Shown: positions 1 through 10,284, counted from the stretch's first letter. The stretch: 64,000 bases of DNA from Muribaculaceae bacterium (GCA_017396945.1 JAFQKI010000010.1:1-64000); one strand, 5' to 3'. Numbers and translations are program-made. Notes: generated by a model not told the origin, from the sequence alone.

Positions 1-873
1 GGCGGAGCCTTTGGCGACATCTGCCAACGCAGCGACCTCTACCGCTACTCGGGCAAAGAGTTGGACAAGATCAGCGGACTGGACTGGTATGACTTCTCAG
101 CCCGCCACCTCGACCCGGCATACTGCCGCTTCACCACCCCCAACCCCTTAGCCGAGCAATACCCTGACCTATCCCCATACGCCTACTGCATGGGGAACCC
201 CATCAAATTTATCGACCCGACAGGTTGTACAGTAAATATCAGCGATCTAATAAATGCATATAACAGCGTTGGGGATAATTTTGCTCAAATGCTAATATCA
301 GACTTAGCACATCAAACAGGTTTGGTTATTAGTTTTGATGAATACGGGAACCTAACTTATAAAAAAGATGATGATGGAAAACCGATTGTTACTTCGAAAA
401 CGAATGAAGATGGAGAAGAAGTTGAGGAAGGTAGTCAAACAGCACGAGATTATCTGATTCAGTTAATCGAAGATGAACGCACATTGACTGTTGCATTTGG
501 CAAAGAGTCTGTGAGTCATCCTAAAAAGAATTTGATTGGATTCGGGATAAAGCAAGTTGAAGCATTTATTTCTGGAGCGAATAATTTGGATAATCGCACA
601 TTAGGATATGGTATGGTCTTTTTCCATGAATCAATGCACACATTGATGGGTGGCAATATGCGAGATGCTACCTATGGAACTGGTGGTGTTGTGGACAAGA
701 TGAACCAAATCAGAGAAGAACTAAATAAAAAAGGATATAATTATGGGAAAAGAGAATCATATACTAATATAATGATTAATGGTGTTTTTTATATACCTTT
801 TGACCGTGACGCATATAGACGGCTTGACCAAAATAAACGTCCTTCAAGAAATAGTAAATATATATATTATTAA
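1..873 (+). CDS. RHS-repeat protein, C-terminal end with putative metallopeptidase toxin tip (5' truncated)
   Basis: The reading frame is open from base 1, so this is the 3' end of a longer gene. The first ~75 codons are the conserved RHS core ending: YRYSGKE, then a segment of the GLDWYDFSARHLDP type, then NPIKFIDPTG. The DPTG motif (bases 214-225) is where RHS proteins switch from the conserved shell to a variable C-terminal toxin. Base composition changes at the same point, from GC-richer to clearly AT-rich, as expected for exchangeable tips. The tip of about 215 residues carries an HExxH motif (HESMH, bases 625-639), the zinc-binding signature of metallopeptidases, so a protease effector is inferred. 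I do not recognise the tip family, and the third zinc ligand cannot be assigned. The next gene is probably the immunity partner. RHS identity is secure; the protease role is an inference. Confidence 0.85.
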   Translation, partial: GGAFGDICQRSDLYRYSGKELDKISGLDWYDFSARHLDPAYCRFTTPNPLAEQYPDLSPYAYCMGNPIKFIDPTGCTVNISDLINAYNSVGDNFAQMLISDLAHQTGLVISFDEYGNLTYKKDDDGKPIVTSKTNEDGEEVEEGSQTARDYLIQLIEDERTLTVAFGKESVSHPKKNLIGFGIKQVEAFISGANNLDNRTLGYGMVFFHESMHTLMGGNMRDATYGTGGVVDKMNQIREELNKKGYNYGKRESYTNIMINGVFYIPFDRDAYRRLDQNKRPSRNSKYIYY

Positions 874-885
874 TTTTAAATATAA

Positions 886-1392
886 ATGAAAAAGACATCG
901 TTATTATTATTGCTATTTTGTTTGACATTAAAAATTTATGGTCAAATAGATACTTGTAAGGTTTACATGGCTGCAGTTGATTCAATTTTAAAATATAATG
1001 ATTCTCCGAATAATAGTATTCAACTATATGAATACTATGTGGATTTAGATAAATGGCATGGACGTTCTCTTTTTGAAAAAAACACAAAGGAATATAATTA
1101 TTTATCCAGTAATACGTATCATTCATATTTTGAGAATAGTCCTATTCCGGATTGTTTGATTGAAATTGTAAAATCGCAGAACCAAATTACCTATATATTA
1201 TATTTTTCACCATTAGAAGACTCATTCTTATTTGCGGAATTAATACAACTCAGCCCTAATCCACGACGTAGATACAGCAATTATTCTTATGCTGAAGTCG
1301 CTGGCTTTACCATTGGCAATGGATATGTATTCCAAATTGATGAAAATGGAGATATAATTAACTGGGAAGAATCTGAAATTATATATGATTAA
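886..1392 (+). CDS. Small exported protein, candidate immunity protein for the RHS toxin tip
   Basis: This 168-residue protein starts 12 bases after the RHS stop codon and shares its low GC content. The N-terminus is a clear signal peptide (Lys-Lys followed by a Leu-rich core, cleavage near IYGQ, residue ~20), so it should act in the periplasm or on the surface. There is no lipobox cysteine. The mature part is rich in Tyr, Asn and Glu, and I recognise no domain. Position directly after an RHS tip is the usual place of the cognate immunity gene in polymorphic toxin systems. An exported immunity protein would fit a toxin that acts outside the cytoplasm. The immunity role comes from context only. 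Confidence 0.6.
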   Translation: MKKTSLLLLLFCLTLKIYGQIDTCKVYMAAVDSILKYNDSPNNSIQLYEYYVDLDKWHGRSLFEKNTKEYNYLSSNTYHSYFENSPIPDCLIEIVKSQNQITYILYFSPLEDSFLFAELIQLSPNPRRRYSNYSYAEVAGFTIGNGYVFQIDENGDIINWEESEIIYD

Positions 1393-1454
1393 TTACGTTT
1401 TTCTCGATATATTTGCCTCAAAGAAAGAGGCGTTGATGTTTCATGATATGACAG

Positions 1455-1499
1455 GCTAAGACGCAGATATGTAAGGAGCGACGGCAAGGCGGCGTCAGC
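1455..1499. other. GC-rich imperfect hairpin in the RHS-downstream spacer
   Basis: GCT/GACGC at 1455-1464 can pair with GCGTC/AGC at 1492-1499 around a GC-rich loop. The surrounding spacer (1393-1598) is otherwise AT-rich. A -7-like box TATATTTG (1408-1415) lies about 45 bases upstream on the plus strand, so a short transcript is possible. There is no T-run, so it is not an ordinary terminator. It could equally be a leftover of RHS cassette rearrangement. Confidence 0.25.
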
Positions 1500-1543
1500 T
1501 TATAATTTTATGGCTTAATGTCATAATTGGCACTTTTAGTTAT

Positions 1544-1581
1544 TATATTTGTGATGGATAAAAGTTTTTTCGCTATATTTG
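1544..1581 (+). promoter_or_regulatory. Two tandem Bacteroidetes -7 boxes before the BspA-like gene
   Basis: The box TATATTTG occurs twice, at 1544-1551 and 1574-1581, both matching TAnnTTTG. The downstream one would start transcription about 24 bases before the ATG at 1611. The TTTG at the end of the upstream copy lies 22 bases from the downstream box and could also serve as its -33 element. Confidence 0.5.
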
Positions 1582-1610
1582 CATAATTAAATCATATTGT
1601 GCGCATTATT

Positions 1611-3104
1611 ATGAAAATGAAAATAACTTTGATGTTGGTAGCAATGCTATCAACACTTAATATCAACGCATTTACAGTAGAGACAGCAGCCGGTGAATTT
1701 GGACAGACAATAGGAGCCGATACAACAGCAACGTCAATAACCGTTATCGGTGAATTGAACGCTGCCGACTTCGCGTTTATCGCCAAATCGATGTCGGAGC
1801 TGTCAACGCTCGATCTCTCAGGAGCAAAAATCGTGGCATACACCGGCAAAGCGGTTATCACAGAACAGCAATCATACGAAGCCGACGTGTTGCCCGACTA
1901 TGCATTGATGGGTAGCAATATCTCTACATTGATTTTGCCCAACTCGCTCAAAAAAATTGGAGACGGCGCACTTGCCGCAACCAAAATAACATCAATCGAA
2001 ATTCCCGCATCGGTTACAACTATAGGAATGGGGGCGTTCAGTAATTGCGACGAATTGACCGCAATTTCTATTCCCGCAACCGTTACCACAATCGGCTCAC
2101 ACGCATTTATGGGTTGTGACCAACTCGCTACCGTCGCAATTGCCGGAGCAACAGAAATAAACGACGCCACATTTGCTCGCTGCCCTCAACTCACAAATGT
2201 CACACTACCCGCCTCAACCACCTCAATAGGTAATAGCGCGTTCAATGGTTGTGGAAATGTAGCGACATTCTCGTTTGGTAACAAATTGGAATTTATCGGT
2301 AGTGAAGCGTTTCAAGCGACCGGACTTGCAGAGGTCGATCTGTCGGCGTGCAATGCTCTTGACTCAATCGGAGACTGGGCGTTTGCTCACTGCGCGGCAC
2401 TTGTAAATGTGAAATTGCCCGACGGATTGTCGGCAATAGGTCATGGTGCTTTTTTTGAAGACACTCAACTATCTACTCTAACAATTCCATCCTCTTGCAC
2501 AGCATTGAGCGACTACATGTTGAAAGGGGCCATAGCACTTGACTCTACCGCTATTATAAACTCATCGGTGGAACATATCGGCAACTACTCAATGATGGGT
2601 TGGAAACAAATCTCAGTGTTTACACTTCCCCCAACCGTTAGATATATCGGCGATAACGCTTTTGAGGGGTGGACATCACTTGAACGTCTTAACGCCGAAG
2701 ATTTAACCGAGGTACCTGCTCTTGGCTCAAATGTGTGGCAAGGACTAAACCAAGAAAATATCAAATTGGTTGTTTCAAACGATATGTTCAACGCATTTGA
2801 AGCCGCCGAACAATGGACAGAGTTTGACATCACCAACTCAACTGCAATCGAAGAAATTATTACCGACGACCCCGACTCGGCAGTAACAGCTCATTTTGAA
2901 GGCTTTGCGTTACACCTTAATGCGACAAACGAAATTGCCGAAGTTAAGCTATATGACTCATCGGGTCGTCAATACATATATGAAACCCCGCAATCAACAC
3001 AATTCACAATCAATACCGATGATTGGAATTGTCGCATATATATTTTAAAGGTCAGATTGACCGACGGAACATCAAGCACTCTTAAACTTGCTCGTCGTCA
3101 ATAA
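1611..3104 (+). CDS. BspA-like leucine-rich repeat surface protein with T9SS-type C-terminus
   Basis: This 497-residue secreted protein has a signal peptide (MKMKITLMLVAML...NINA). From residue ~95 to ~390 it carries repeated LRR_5/BspA units of the form I-P-x-x-V-T-x-I-G-x-x-A-F-x-x-C. The last ~80 residues form a small beta-rich domain (EVKLYDSSGRQ ... RIYILKVRLTDG) resembling the T9SS type A sorting domain, which suggests export through the outer membrane and attachment to the surface. BspA-type proteins of this order are often adhesins; the ligand cannot be read from sequence. The ATG at 1611 is preferred over the in-frame GTG at 1599 because it directly precedes the signal peptide. It stands alone, 21 bases before trmB on the same strand. 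Confidence 0.8.
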   Translation: MKMKITLMLVAMLSTLNINAFTVETAAGEFGQTIGADTTATSITVIGELNAADFAFIAKSMSELSTLDLSGAKIVAYTGKAVITEQQSYEADVLPDYALMGSNISTLILPNSLKKIGDGALAATKITSIEIPASVTTIGMGAFSNCDELTAISIPATVTTIGSHAFMGCDQLATVAIAGATEINDATFARCPQLTNVTLPASTTSIGNSAFNGCGNVATFSFGNKLEFIGSEAFQATGLAEVDLSACNALDSIGDWAFAHCAALVNVKLPDGLSAIGHGAFFEDTQLSTLTIPSSCTALSDYMLKGAIALDSTAIINSSVEHIGNYSMMGWKQISVFTLPPTVRYIGDNAFEGWTSLERLNAEDLTEVPALGSNVWQGLNQENIKLVVSNDMFNAFEAAEQWTEFDITNSTAIEEIITDDPDSAVTAHFEGFALHLNATNEIAEVKLYDSSGRQYIYETPQSTQFTINTDDWNCRIYILKVRLTDGTSSTLKLARRQ

Positions 3105-3125
3105 ATAAACTCCGGACATACAAAA

Positions 3126-3824
3126 ATGGGTAAAAATAAACTGAAAAAGTTTAGGGATATGGAAACCATTGACTTTGTGTTTCAATATCCCTTTGCTGTA
3201 TTAAAAGAAAAAGGATTTCCCTTAAAAGGGAATTGGCATAAAGAGTTTTTCAACAACGACAATCCCATCGTACTTGAATTGGGTTGTGGTAAGGGTGAAT
3301 ATGCGGTAGGGCTTGCCCGCCGTTTCCCCGACAAAAACTTCATAGGGATTGACATCAAGGGTGCTCGCATGTGGACCGGCGCGTGCCAGGCTCGCAATGA
3401 AGGGCTCAAAAACGTGGCATTCTTGCGCACAAACATCGAGCTACTTCCCCACTTCTTTGCAGCCGGCGAGGTTGCCGAAATATGGATTACATTCCCCGAC
3501 CCACAGATGAAAAAGGTGCGTAAACGCCTTTCATCAACTCGTTTCTTGGAATTGTATCGCGAAGTGCTTGTTGAAAACGGCATTGTGCATCTCAAGACCG
3601 ATAGTCCGTTTCTATACACTTACACTCACCTGCTTGCCAAACTCAACGAATTGCCTACAATCGTTGACACCTACGATTTGTATCACTCCGACTATGTATC
3701 GGATATCCTCGAAATCAAGACCTTTTATGAGCAACAATGGCTTGACCGCGGCTTGACAATCAAATATATAAGCTTCACGCTCGACCACACAACCGAGTTG
3801 AAAGAGCCCGAAATCGATATTTAG
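3126..3824 (+). CDS. trmB: tRNA (guanine-N7-)-methyltransferase TrmB
   Basis: This 232-residue cytoplasmic enzyme methylates N7 of G46 in the variable loop of tRNAs, using S-adenosylmethionine. The SAM-binding motif I is [16 protein letters not shown] (residues ~50-65), followed by [12 protein letters not shown]. The family signature WITFPDPQ with the following basic stretch KKVRKRLSS is present near residues 120-135. Length fits the family. It begins 21 bases after the BspA-like gene and its stop codon is about 100 bases before the metH start, so co-transcription with metH is possible. Identification is firm. Confidence 0.93.
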   Translation: MGKNKLKKFRDMETIDFVFQYPFAVLKEKGFPLKGNWHKEFFNNDNPIVLELGCGKGEYAVGLARRFPDKNFIGIDIKGARMWTGACQARNEGLKNVAFLRTNIELLPHFFAAGEVAEIWITFPDPQMKKVRKRLSSTRFLELYREVLVENGIVHLKTDSPFLYTYTHLLAKLNELPTIVDTYDLYHSDYVSDILEIKTFYEQQWLDRGLTIKYISFTLDHTTELKEPEIDI

Positions 3825-3927
3825 TTTGACACCTACCGCAGTTTCTCTCGCGGAGAATTACAATGCCCCGAATTGTGCAATCCTCGCGTCACTCCCAAAC
3901 AACAATAGTCATAATAGACCGGATATC

Positions 3928-6900
3928 ATGACTGATAGAAATATATGTGAGCAAATAGCCCACCGCATCATCATACTTGATGGTGCTATGGGTACTATGA
4001 TACAACAATATCGATTGACCGAAGAGGATTTCAGAGGCTCGGAGTTTGCCGACCATCAAGTGAAACTCATTGGAAACAACGATATTCTCTCGTTGACCCG
4101 CCCCGATATTATTGCCAAGATACATCGCGAATACCTTGAAGCCGGAGCCGATATTATCGAAACCAACACGTTTAACGCTCAAACTGTCTCACAAGCAGAG
4201 TATCTCACAGCCGACAAAGTCAGAGAAATAAACCTCTCGGCGGCTCGCATTGCAAGAGCCGAAGCCGACCGCATGTCGGCAATTACCCCTACGAAACCCC
4301 GTTTTGTAGCCGGTTCGATTGGTCCTACAGGCAAAGCGGCGTCAATCTCCCCCGATGTGGAAAATCCCGCATTGCGCGCGATTGATTTTGATACACTCAA
4401 AACCGCATATATCGAACAGATTACCGCCCTTGTGGATGGTGGTGTGGATATGTTGCTTATCGAGACCATATTTGACACAATCAACGCCAAAGCTGCGTTA
4501 ACGGCGACTCAAGAGGTATTCAACGAGCGAAACATTAAGTTGCCTATAATGCTGTCGATAACTATTGCCGATGCCGCGGGACGCACTTTATCGGGACAAA
4601 CAATTGAAGCATTTATGGCGTCGGTAGCTCACGCCGACATATTTTCCATTGGGCTGAATTGCTCATTTGGAGCAGTTCAGATGCTACCATTTCTACGCCA
4701 ACTATCACGCATATCCCCATATTATGTAAGTGTCCACCCCAATGCCGGATTACCCGATGCGATGGGGCAATATGTAGAGACACCCAAATCTATGGCAACT
4801 CACATCAAAACATTTTTAGATGAAGGATTGGTTAACATCGTGGGAGGTTGCTGTGGCTCTACCCCTGCCCATATAAAAGCGATAGCAACCGAGGTCGCAA
4901 AAACTGAGATAATAAGAACTCCCAATAACGGAGCCGGAGCATGGCTCTCAGGGTTGGAGGCATTTGACTCGACAGGCGCGTTTATCAATGTCGGTGAACG
5001 TTGCAATGTCGCCGGCAGTCGCAAGTTTTTACGTCTCATCAATGAGAAAAATTACGACGAGGCATTGGCTATCGCTCGCTCACAAGTGACAGCCGGAGCT
5101 ATGATTCTTGACATCAACATGGATGATGCCATGCTTGACGCTCAAACCGAAATGGTAACATTCCTCAATCTCATGGGTTCTGACCCCGAAGTGGCACGCG
5201 TGCCATGGATGATAGACTCCTCACGATTTGATGTTATTGAAGCCGCACTGAAAACAGTTCAAGGTAAAGCAATCGTAAACTCACTTTCACTCAAAGAGGG
5301 TGAGGAATTGTTTTTACAACGAGCCAAGCAAGTCAAAGAAATGGGAGCGGCACTTGTTGTCATGGCATTTGACGAGCAAGGGCAAGCGACTACCTATGAG
5401 CGACGTGTTGAAATATGTACCCGCGCCTACCATTTGCTTACCGAACGCATCGGATTTAATCCCAATGATATAATTTTTGACCCCAACATATTAACCATAG
5501 CAACCGGAATAAAGGAGCACAATCGTTATGCTCTTGATTTTATCGAGACGGTGAGATATATCCATTCACACCTACCGGGAGCGCGCGTGAGTGGCGGTGT
5601 CAGCAACCTGTCATTTGCGTTGCGTGGCAATAATTATCTGCGTGAGGCAATGCACTCGGTATTTTTGTATCACGCCATAAAAGCGGGGCTCGACATGGCT
5701 ATCGTAAACCCTGCGACAGCTGTGATGTATGAAGATATCCCCACAGAATTGTTAGAAGCACTTGAAGATGTGATATTATGCCGCCGAGAAGATGCGACCG
5801 ACAGATTAATGACAATTGCCGAGCGATATAAATCATCACCAACTATCGACAAAAAAGAATGTGTTGTTAATCGCAACGAAATATCCCTTGACAAGCGTCT
5901 TGCCGACGCATTGCGACAAGGTGACGATAGCAACCTTGCAGCCGATTTAACCGAAGCAATGACAAAATATCAATCAGCATCGGCAATAATTGAGGGTCCG
6001 TTAATGACCGGAATGACAGAGGTCGGCGAACTGTTTGGAGCCGGAAAAATGTTTTTACCCCAAGTGGTAAAAACCGCTCGCACAATGAAAACCGCGGTAA
6101 ATTTCCTAACTCCATACATAGAGAGCAATCGCAACGCAAGCGGTAATGCAAAAGTCATAATCGCAACGGTGAAAGGAGATGTTCATGACATCGGGAAAAA
6201 CATTGTATCGGTTATTATGAGTTGCAACGGTTTTGAGATGATAGATCTTGGAGTAATGGTTCCCGGTGAGGAAATTGTGGCTCGCGCAATAGCCGAGAAA
6301 GCCGATTTTATTGCTCTTAGCGGATTGATTACCCCCTCGCTTGAGGAGATGTGTCATGTAGCCCGACTTATGGAAGAGGCAAAACTATCAATTCCATTGT
6401 TGATAGGCGGAGCGACCACTTCGGCACTTCATACAGCCGTTAAAATCGCCCCTTGCTATAGTGGAGTCGTCGTGTTTACACGCGATGCTGCCATACTTCC
6501 CTCAATAGCTCAGAGACTCATAAACCCTGAAACTTGTAAGGAGTGTATCTCTCAAATAAAAATGGAGCAAGAGAAGTTGCGCCGGGAGTATTTGGCTGAA
6601 CAATCGGCAATGTCGGCAGATGAGGCGCGCCGGTACAGATTTGACTATGGTCGCGACACCATAATTCCGGAGCCACAATATCCGGGTCTTCACAACCTCA
6701 ATATACCTATTGCCGATGCCCGGCGATTGATTAATTGGCGCGCGTTTTTTGTCGCATGGAAACTTGACGCGTCATTAGCCACAATCGCCGAAATTGACGG
6801 ATGCGATCATTGCAAGGCTCAATGGTTAGCGACAATACCTCAAGAGCAACGACCTAAAGCCACCGAAGCGATGCAACTCTACAAAGAAGCCTGCAAAGCA

Positions 6901-7527
6901 CTTGACGATATCCAAGATGCGCTTGGCGATAACGGACTGCTCGCACGCGTGGCTCTACTCCCAGCCGGAAGTCGTGATGAAGATATTCTATATTCATTAA
7001 ATGGCGAAATATACACGCTACCCACACCACGACAACGCCACAAAAACGATGATGGGCAATGTCTCGCACTCGCCGACTTTATCAAACCAATTGAAACCAA
7101 CTATGAGCTGGAAGATTGGATTGGATTGTTTGCCGTTACAACAGGAAAAAAGTTGCAACGCGTCATCGATCGATATAAATCAACCGATGATGATTTCAAT
7201 GCCATTTTATACCAATCGATTGCTGATCGTCTTGCCGAGGCGGCGACCGAAATCATGCATCGTCATGTAAGACTCAATCTATGGGGTTATGCGACCGACG
7301 AAGATGATAATCCTCACAATCTATTGCGCCAATACTATAAAGGAATACGCCCGGCAATTGGTTACCCGTCACTCCCCGACCAATCGTTGGTATTCCTTGC
7401 CGATAAAGTGTTGCGTTATGCCGAGTTGGATATTTCGTTGACCGAAAATGGTGCGCTTTACCCTACAGCATCCACCACAGGTTACATTATAGCTCACCCT
7501 CAATCTCGCTATTTCACAATTAAATAG
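3928..7527 (+). CDS. metH: Cobalamin-dependent methionine synthase MetH
   Basis: The enzyme transfers a methyl group from 5-methyltetrahydrofolate to homocysteine through methylcobalamin. All four modules are present. The homocysteine module has zinc ligands in GLNCSFG and GGCCGST. The pterin-binding module begins around [16 protein letters not shown]. The B12 module has the DxHxxG signature in [11 protein letters not shown] (the cobalt-ligating His). The C-terminal reactivation module has [11 protein letters not shown] and [11 protein letters not shown]. The start chosen is the ATG at 3928 (MTDRNICEQ; 1199 aa), which matches the usual N-terminus; the frame is also open from a TTG at 3826. 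I found no riboswitch in the 100 bases before it. Confidence 0.95.
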   Translation: MTDRNICEQIAHRIIILDGAMGTMIQQYRLTEEDFRGSEFADHQVKLIGNNDILSLTRPDIIAKIHREYLEAGADIIETNTFNAQTVSQAEYLTADKVREINLSAARIARAEADRMSAITPTKPRFVAGSIGPTGKAASISPDVENPALRAIDFDTLKTAYIEQITALVDGGVDMLLIETIFDTINAKAALTATQEVFNERNIKLPIMLSITIADAAGRTLSGQTIEAFMASVAHADIFSIGLNCSFGAVQMLPFLRQLSRISPYYVSVHPNAGLPDAMGQYVETPKSMATHIKTFLDEGLVNIVGGCCGSTPAHIKAIATEVAKTEIIRTPNNGAGAWLSGLEAFDSTGAFINVGERCNVAGSRKFLRLINEKNYDEALAIARSQVTAGAMILDINMDDAMLDAQTEMVTFLNLMGSDPEVARVPWMIDSSRFDVIEAALKTVQGKAIVNSLSLKEGEELFLQRAKQVKEMGAALVVMAFDEQGQATTYERRVEICTRAYHLLTERIGFNPNDIIFDPNILTIATGIKEHNRYALDFIETVRYIHSHLPGARVSGGVSNLSFALRGNNYLREAMHSVFLYHAIKAGLDMAIVNPATAVMYEDIPTELLEALEDVILCRREDATDRLMTIAERYKSSPTIDKKECVVNRNEISLDKRLADALRQGDDSNLAADLTEAMTKYQSASAIIEGPLMTGMTEVGELFGAGKMFLPQVVKTARTMKTAVNFLTPYIESNRNASGNAKVIIATVKGDVHDIGKNIVSVIMSCNGFEMIDLGVMVPGEEIVARAIAEKADFIALSGLITPSLEEMCHVARLMEEAKLSIPLLIGGATTSALHTAVKIAPCYSGVVVFTRDAAILPSIAQRLINPETCKECISQIKMEQEKLRREYLAEQSAMSADEARRYRFDYGRDTIIPEPQYPGLHNLNIPIADARRLINWRAFFVAWKLDASLATIAEIDGCDHCKAQWLATIPQEQRPKATEAMQLYKEACKALDDIQDALGDNGLLARVALLPAGSRDEDILYSLNGEIYTLPTPRQRHKNDDGQCLALADFIKPIETNYELEDWIGLFAVTTGKKLQRVIDRYKSTDDDFNAILYQSIADRLAEAATEIMHRHVRLNLWGYATDEDDNPHNLLRQYYKGIRPAIGYPSLPDQSLVFLADKVLRYAELDISLTENGALYPTASTTGYIIAHPQSRYFTIK

Positions 7528-7570
7528 ACGCATAACCTCCACGATTTTTCGTCGAACCAACGTTATTTTG

Positions 7571-7578
7571 TAACTTTG
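7571..7578 (+). promoter_or_regulatory. -7 box TAACTTTG directly before the HAD gene
   Basis: TAACTTTG matches TAnnTTTG, and the ATG at 7583 begins only four bases after the box. In Bacteroidetes, transcription starts roughly five to seven bases after this box, so the mRNA would begin at or next to the start codon, that is, be leaderless or nearly so. Confidence 0.6.
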
Positions 7579-7582
7579 CGAC

Positions 7583-8188
7583 ATGATTAAGAATTTACTA
7601 TTTGACTTGGGCGGAGTTATCATGGATATACGCCGTCTTAATTGTGTGAAATCGTTTGAGCGCATCGGTATGACCGATGCCGATAGCTTCCTTGGTGAAT
7701 ATGCACAAAAGGGTCCGTTCTTGCTATTGGAAGAGGGGGCGATTACTCCCGGACAATTCCGTGATGAAGTGAGAAAACTCATTAAAGGAGATGTAACCGA
7801 TGAGCAGATCGATAGTGCGTTTTGCGACTTCCTGATAGGCATACCGCGCCACCGCTTGGAAACATTGCGTGAGCTGAAAACGCGTTATGGTATCTATATG
7901 TTATCAAACACCAACTCTATCATGTGGCATAGTCGCATTGCTGAGGAGTTCCGCCAAGAGGGGTATGACATCAATTATTATTTTGATGAAATTGTCACTT
8001 CATTTGAGGCTCGCAGCATCAAGCCTGATCGCCTGATTTTTGAAACCGTAATAACGAAATGTGGCATTAATCCAGAGGAAACACTATTTCTTGATGACTC
8101 TCAAAAAAATCTTGATGCGGCGGCACAATTAGGGTTCAAAACCGCACTTGTAACTCCCGGAAGCGAGTTTATCGACCTAATCCCATAA
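7583..8188 (+). CDS. HAD-superfamily phosphatase (subfamily IA, YihX-like)
   Basis: This 201-residue cytoplasmic hydrolase is probably a small-molecule phosphatase. Motif I is LLFDLGGVIMD (residues 5-15). The second acidic position of the classical DxD is Gly, as in YihX-type members. Motif II is MLSNTNS (~residue 110), the motif III lysine lies in RSIKPD (~residue 147), and motif IV is TLFLDDSQKNLDAA (~residues 173-186). The alpha-helical cap sits between motifs I and II. The substrate cannot be deduced; YihX acts on alpha-glucose-1-phosphate. ribF follows after five bases, suggesting one transcript. Confidence 0.85.
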   Translation: MIKNLLFDLGGVIMDIRRLNCVKSFERIGMTDADSFLGEYAQKGPFLLLEEGAITPGQFRDEVRKLIKGDVTDEQIDSAFCDFLIGIPRHRLETLRELKTRYGIYMLSNTNSIMWHSRIAEEFRQEGYDINYYFDEIVTSFEARSIKPDRLIFETVITKCGINPEETLFLDDSQKNLDAAAQLGFKTALVTPGSEFIDLIP

Positions 8189-8193
8189 ATATC

Positions 8194-9105
8194 ATGCAAA
8201 TTCTCACGACTCCACAAGCACAACAACGACTCATGGTCTCAATAGGGACTTATGATGGTGTGCATCGTGGTCATCGATTTCTCATCGAGCATCTTCGCCA
8301 AGAGTCAGAAAATCGAGGACTTAAAAGTGGAGTTGTGACATTTAAAAATCATCCGCAATCGGTTGTAAATCCACAACACACCCCCAAAACCTTGTCAACT
8401 CTTGATGAGCGCCTTGCTCTTCTTGAAGAGACCGGTATTGACTACTGCATTCTGCTTAATTTTGACGAGAGACTAAGAAGTTACACCGCCGAGGAGTTTA
8501 TGACAACATTTCTCAATGATTATGGAGTCAACGCTCTTATTTTGGGATATGACAATCGTTTTGGGCGTGACCGCATCAATTGCATTGATGGATATCGTGA
8601 AATAGGCAAACGCTTAGGAGTTGAAGTGATACAAGCTCCTGAGTTAAAAGGCAATATTTCTTCCTCCACAATACGATCTCTGTTGCTCAATGGTGATGTC
8701 GAGGCAGCTAACGAAGCATTGGGATATGAATACTCCTTAACCGGTATTATTACAGCGGGTAAGCAACTCGGACGCACTATCGGGTTCCCGACGGCTAATC
8801 TTGACGTCAATGACAAGAACAAATTGATACCGGCCAATGGGGCTTATGCCACTATCGCAATCACCGCCGACGGCTCAAAACACAAAGCGATGGTAAATAT
8901 AGGACGACGCCCCACTGTTGATGTCAAAGACGCGCCTATTACTATCGAAGCTCACTTGTTGGATTTCAATAGCGATATATACGGACAATCACTCACGCTG
9001 AAATTCATAAAATTTCTACGTCCCGAAAAACGCTTTAATTCCCTTGAAGAATTATCAGCTCAACTATCTTGTGATTTAAACGCCGTCAGTCTAATTTCTA
9101 ATTAA
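8194..9105 (+). CDS. ribF: Bifunctional riboflavin kinase / FAD synthetase RibF
   Basis: This 303-residue cytoplasmic enzyme makes FMN from riboflavin and FAD from FMN. The N-terminal nucleotidyl-transferase part has the GTYDGVHRGHR motif (residues ~17-27) and ISSSTIRSLL (~residues 155-165). The C-terminal riboflavin-kinase part has GRTIGFPTANL (~residues 192-202) and a downstream NIGRRPT. Length and order match the family. It follows the HAD gene with a five-base gap. A HAD phosphatase next to ribF could be involved in flavin synthesis, but that is only a guess from position. Confidence 0.94.
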   Translation: MQILTTPQAQQRLMVSIGTYDGVHRGHRFLIEHLRQESENRGLKSGVVTFKNHPQSVVNPQHTPKTLSTLDERLALLEETGIDYCILLNFDERLRSYTAEEFMTTFLNDYGVNALILGYDNRFGRDRINCIDGYREIGKRLGVEVIQAPELKGNISSSTIRSLLLNGDVEAANEALGYEYSLTGIITAGKQLGRTIGFPTANLDVNDKNKLIPANGAYATIAITADGSKHKAMVNIGRRPTVDVKDAPITIEAHLLDFNSDIYGQSLTLKFIKFLRPEKRFNSLEELSAQLSCDLNAVSLISN

Positions 9106-9180
9106 TTATTAGGAATTTATGGCATAAATATCCCTTTATGCATCAAAAAACAGATATTTGACAAAAAACATTGTGTTTTG

Positions 9181-9212
9181 TTGCAATAAATGAATTTTAT
9201 TTCATAATTTTG
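9181..9212 (+). promoter_or_regulatory. Promoter before the TolB-like gene
   Basis: A -33-like TTG (9181-9183) is followed after 21 bases by the -7 box TAATTTTG (9205-9212). The predicted leader is about 75 bases to the ATG at 9295. Confidence 0.5.
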
Positions 9213-9294
9213 TGAATTACGCTATATGTGTAAAGCGACATCTAACATTTTTTGAACAAATCAACATAAAATAATAACTTAAATTTAACCGCTG

Positions 9295-10263
9295 ATGAAA
9301 AAAACAATTCTTGTGATGACTACCGTGCTATTGGCACAAATGGCTTCGGCTCAGGCTCTTAAACAAGGAACGTTGAGCAATGTAACTCGTCTAACTAACG
9401 ACGGAGCGACAATGTATGAAAATCCGCGTTGGTCACCAGACGGCAGTAAAATCGCCTTCACCCAATTGGGTTATGATGGCTTGTATGTAATGAATGCCGA
9501 TGGATCGGGAAAAACGCAACTCACAGCGGATGCCGGTGTAGGGTATCTTTACCAATGGAGTGCCGATGGTAAAGAAATTCTCGTGCGCGACACCCGTTGG
9601 GAGCAAACCTCTACCGGTATAATGCGCCTACATGCCGCATGGGCAATCTCCATGACCGGTGCAAAAACTAAATTGACACAAGATGCCGAATACATGCAAC
9701 CCGCCGCATGGCGTTATAGCACAACCGGCGTTAAAAGCGTGATGTCACTCGACGCAAAAGCGTTACCAGTAAAACTTTCTCCGGTAACTAAGACCGCTAC
9801 CGATCTTATCCGTAAAGATCCAAGAGCCAATATCAGTTTCTATATCGATGCCGACAATGACATCCTTTATTTGATAAAAGCCGATGGCTCAAAAGTTGTT
9901 ATCAACTCAGGTGTTCCCTCATTTAACGCGACATTGTCGCCCGATGGGACAAAAGTTGCATTCAATCAACTTGATGACATTTATATCGTAAATGTTGATG
10001 GTAGTGGCAAGCGCCTTTTGACTCGTGGTTTCAACCCGCAATGGGTAAATGACGACCAATTGGTTTATGAGTTAACCACCGATGATGGTCACTCTTACAC
10101 AAGTGGTGAGTTATATATGATTAACGCCAATGGCTCAAGTCTAAAACAACTCACAACCACAACCAACAGAATTGAGATGAACCCTTCTGTGTCACCCGAT
10201 GGCTCAAAGGTTGTTTTCACATCAATAATCGATGGTCAAATTTATATTGCCGACCTTAAATAA
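9295..10263 (+). CDS. Secreted TolB-like beta-propeller (PD40 repeat) protein
   Basis: This 322-residue protein has a signal peptide (MKKTILVMTTVLLAQMASAQ) and several PD40/WD40-like repeats. The blades carry the P-x-W-S-P-D-G-S-K-I-A-F pattern (NPRWSPDGSKIAF near residue 42, TLSPDGTKVAF near residue 218, SVSPDGSKVVF near residue 300). This is the TolB-propeller fold, usually a protein- or glycan-binding scaffold. It lacks the N-terminal TolB domain, so it is not TolB itself. The next gene, a large peptidoglycan amidase, begins 21 bases downstream and is probably co-expressed, so a joint role at the cell wall or surface is possible. I see no catalytic site. Confidence 0.75.
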   Translation: MKKTILVMTTVLLAQMASAQALKQGTLSNVTRLTNDGATMYENPRWSPDGSKIAFTQLGYDGLYVMNADGSGKTQLTADAGVGYLYQWSADGKEILVRDTRWEQTSTGIMRLHAAWAISMTGAKTKLTQDAEYMQPAAWRYSTTGVKSVMSLDAKALPVKLSPVTKTATDLIRKDPRANISFYIDADNDILYLIKADGSKVVINSGVPSFNATLSPDGTKVAFNQLDDIYIVNVDGSGKRLLTRGFNPQWVNDDQLVYELTTDDGHSYTSGELYMINANGSSLKQLTTTTNRIEMNPSVSPDGSKVVFTSIIDGQIYIADLK

Positions 10264-10284
10264 TAACCCATAAAGGCTGAAATT

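Noticed and set aside
1599-1610. GTG at 1599 as start of the BspA-like gene
   Set aside because: The ATG at 1611 directly begins the signal peptide; the extra four residues add nothing.
3825-3927. Cobalamin or SAM riboswitch before metH
   Set aside because: The gap is only about 100 bases and I see neither the B12-box nor a SAM-type multi-stem core.
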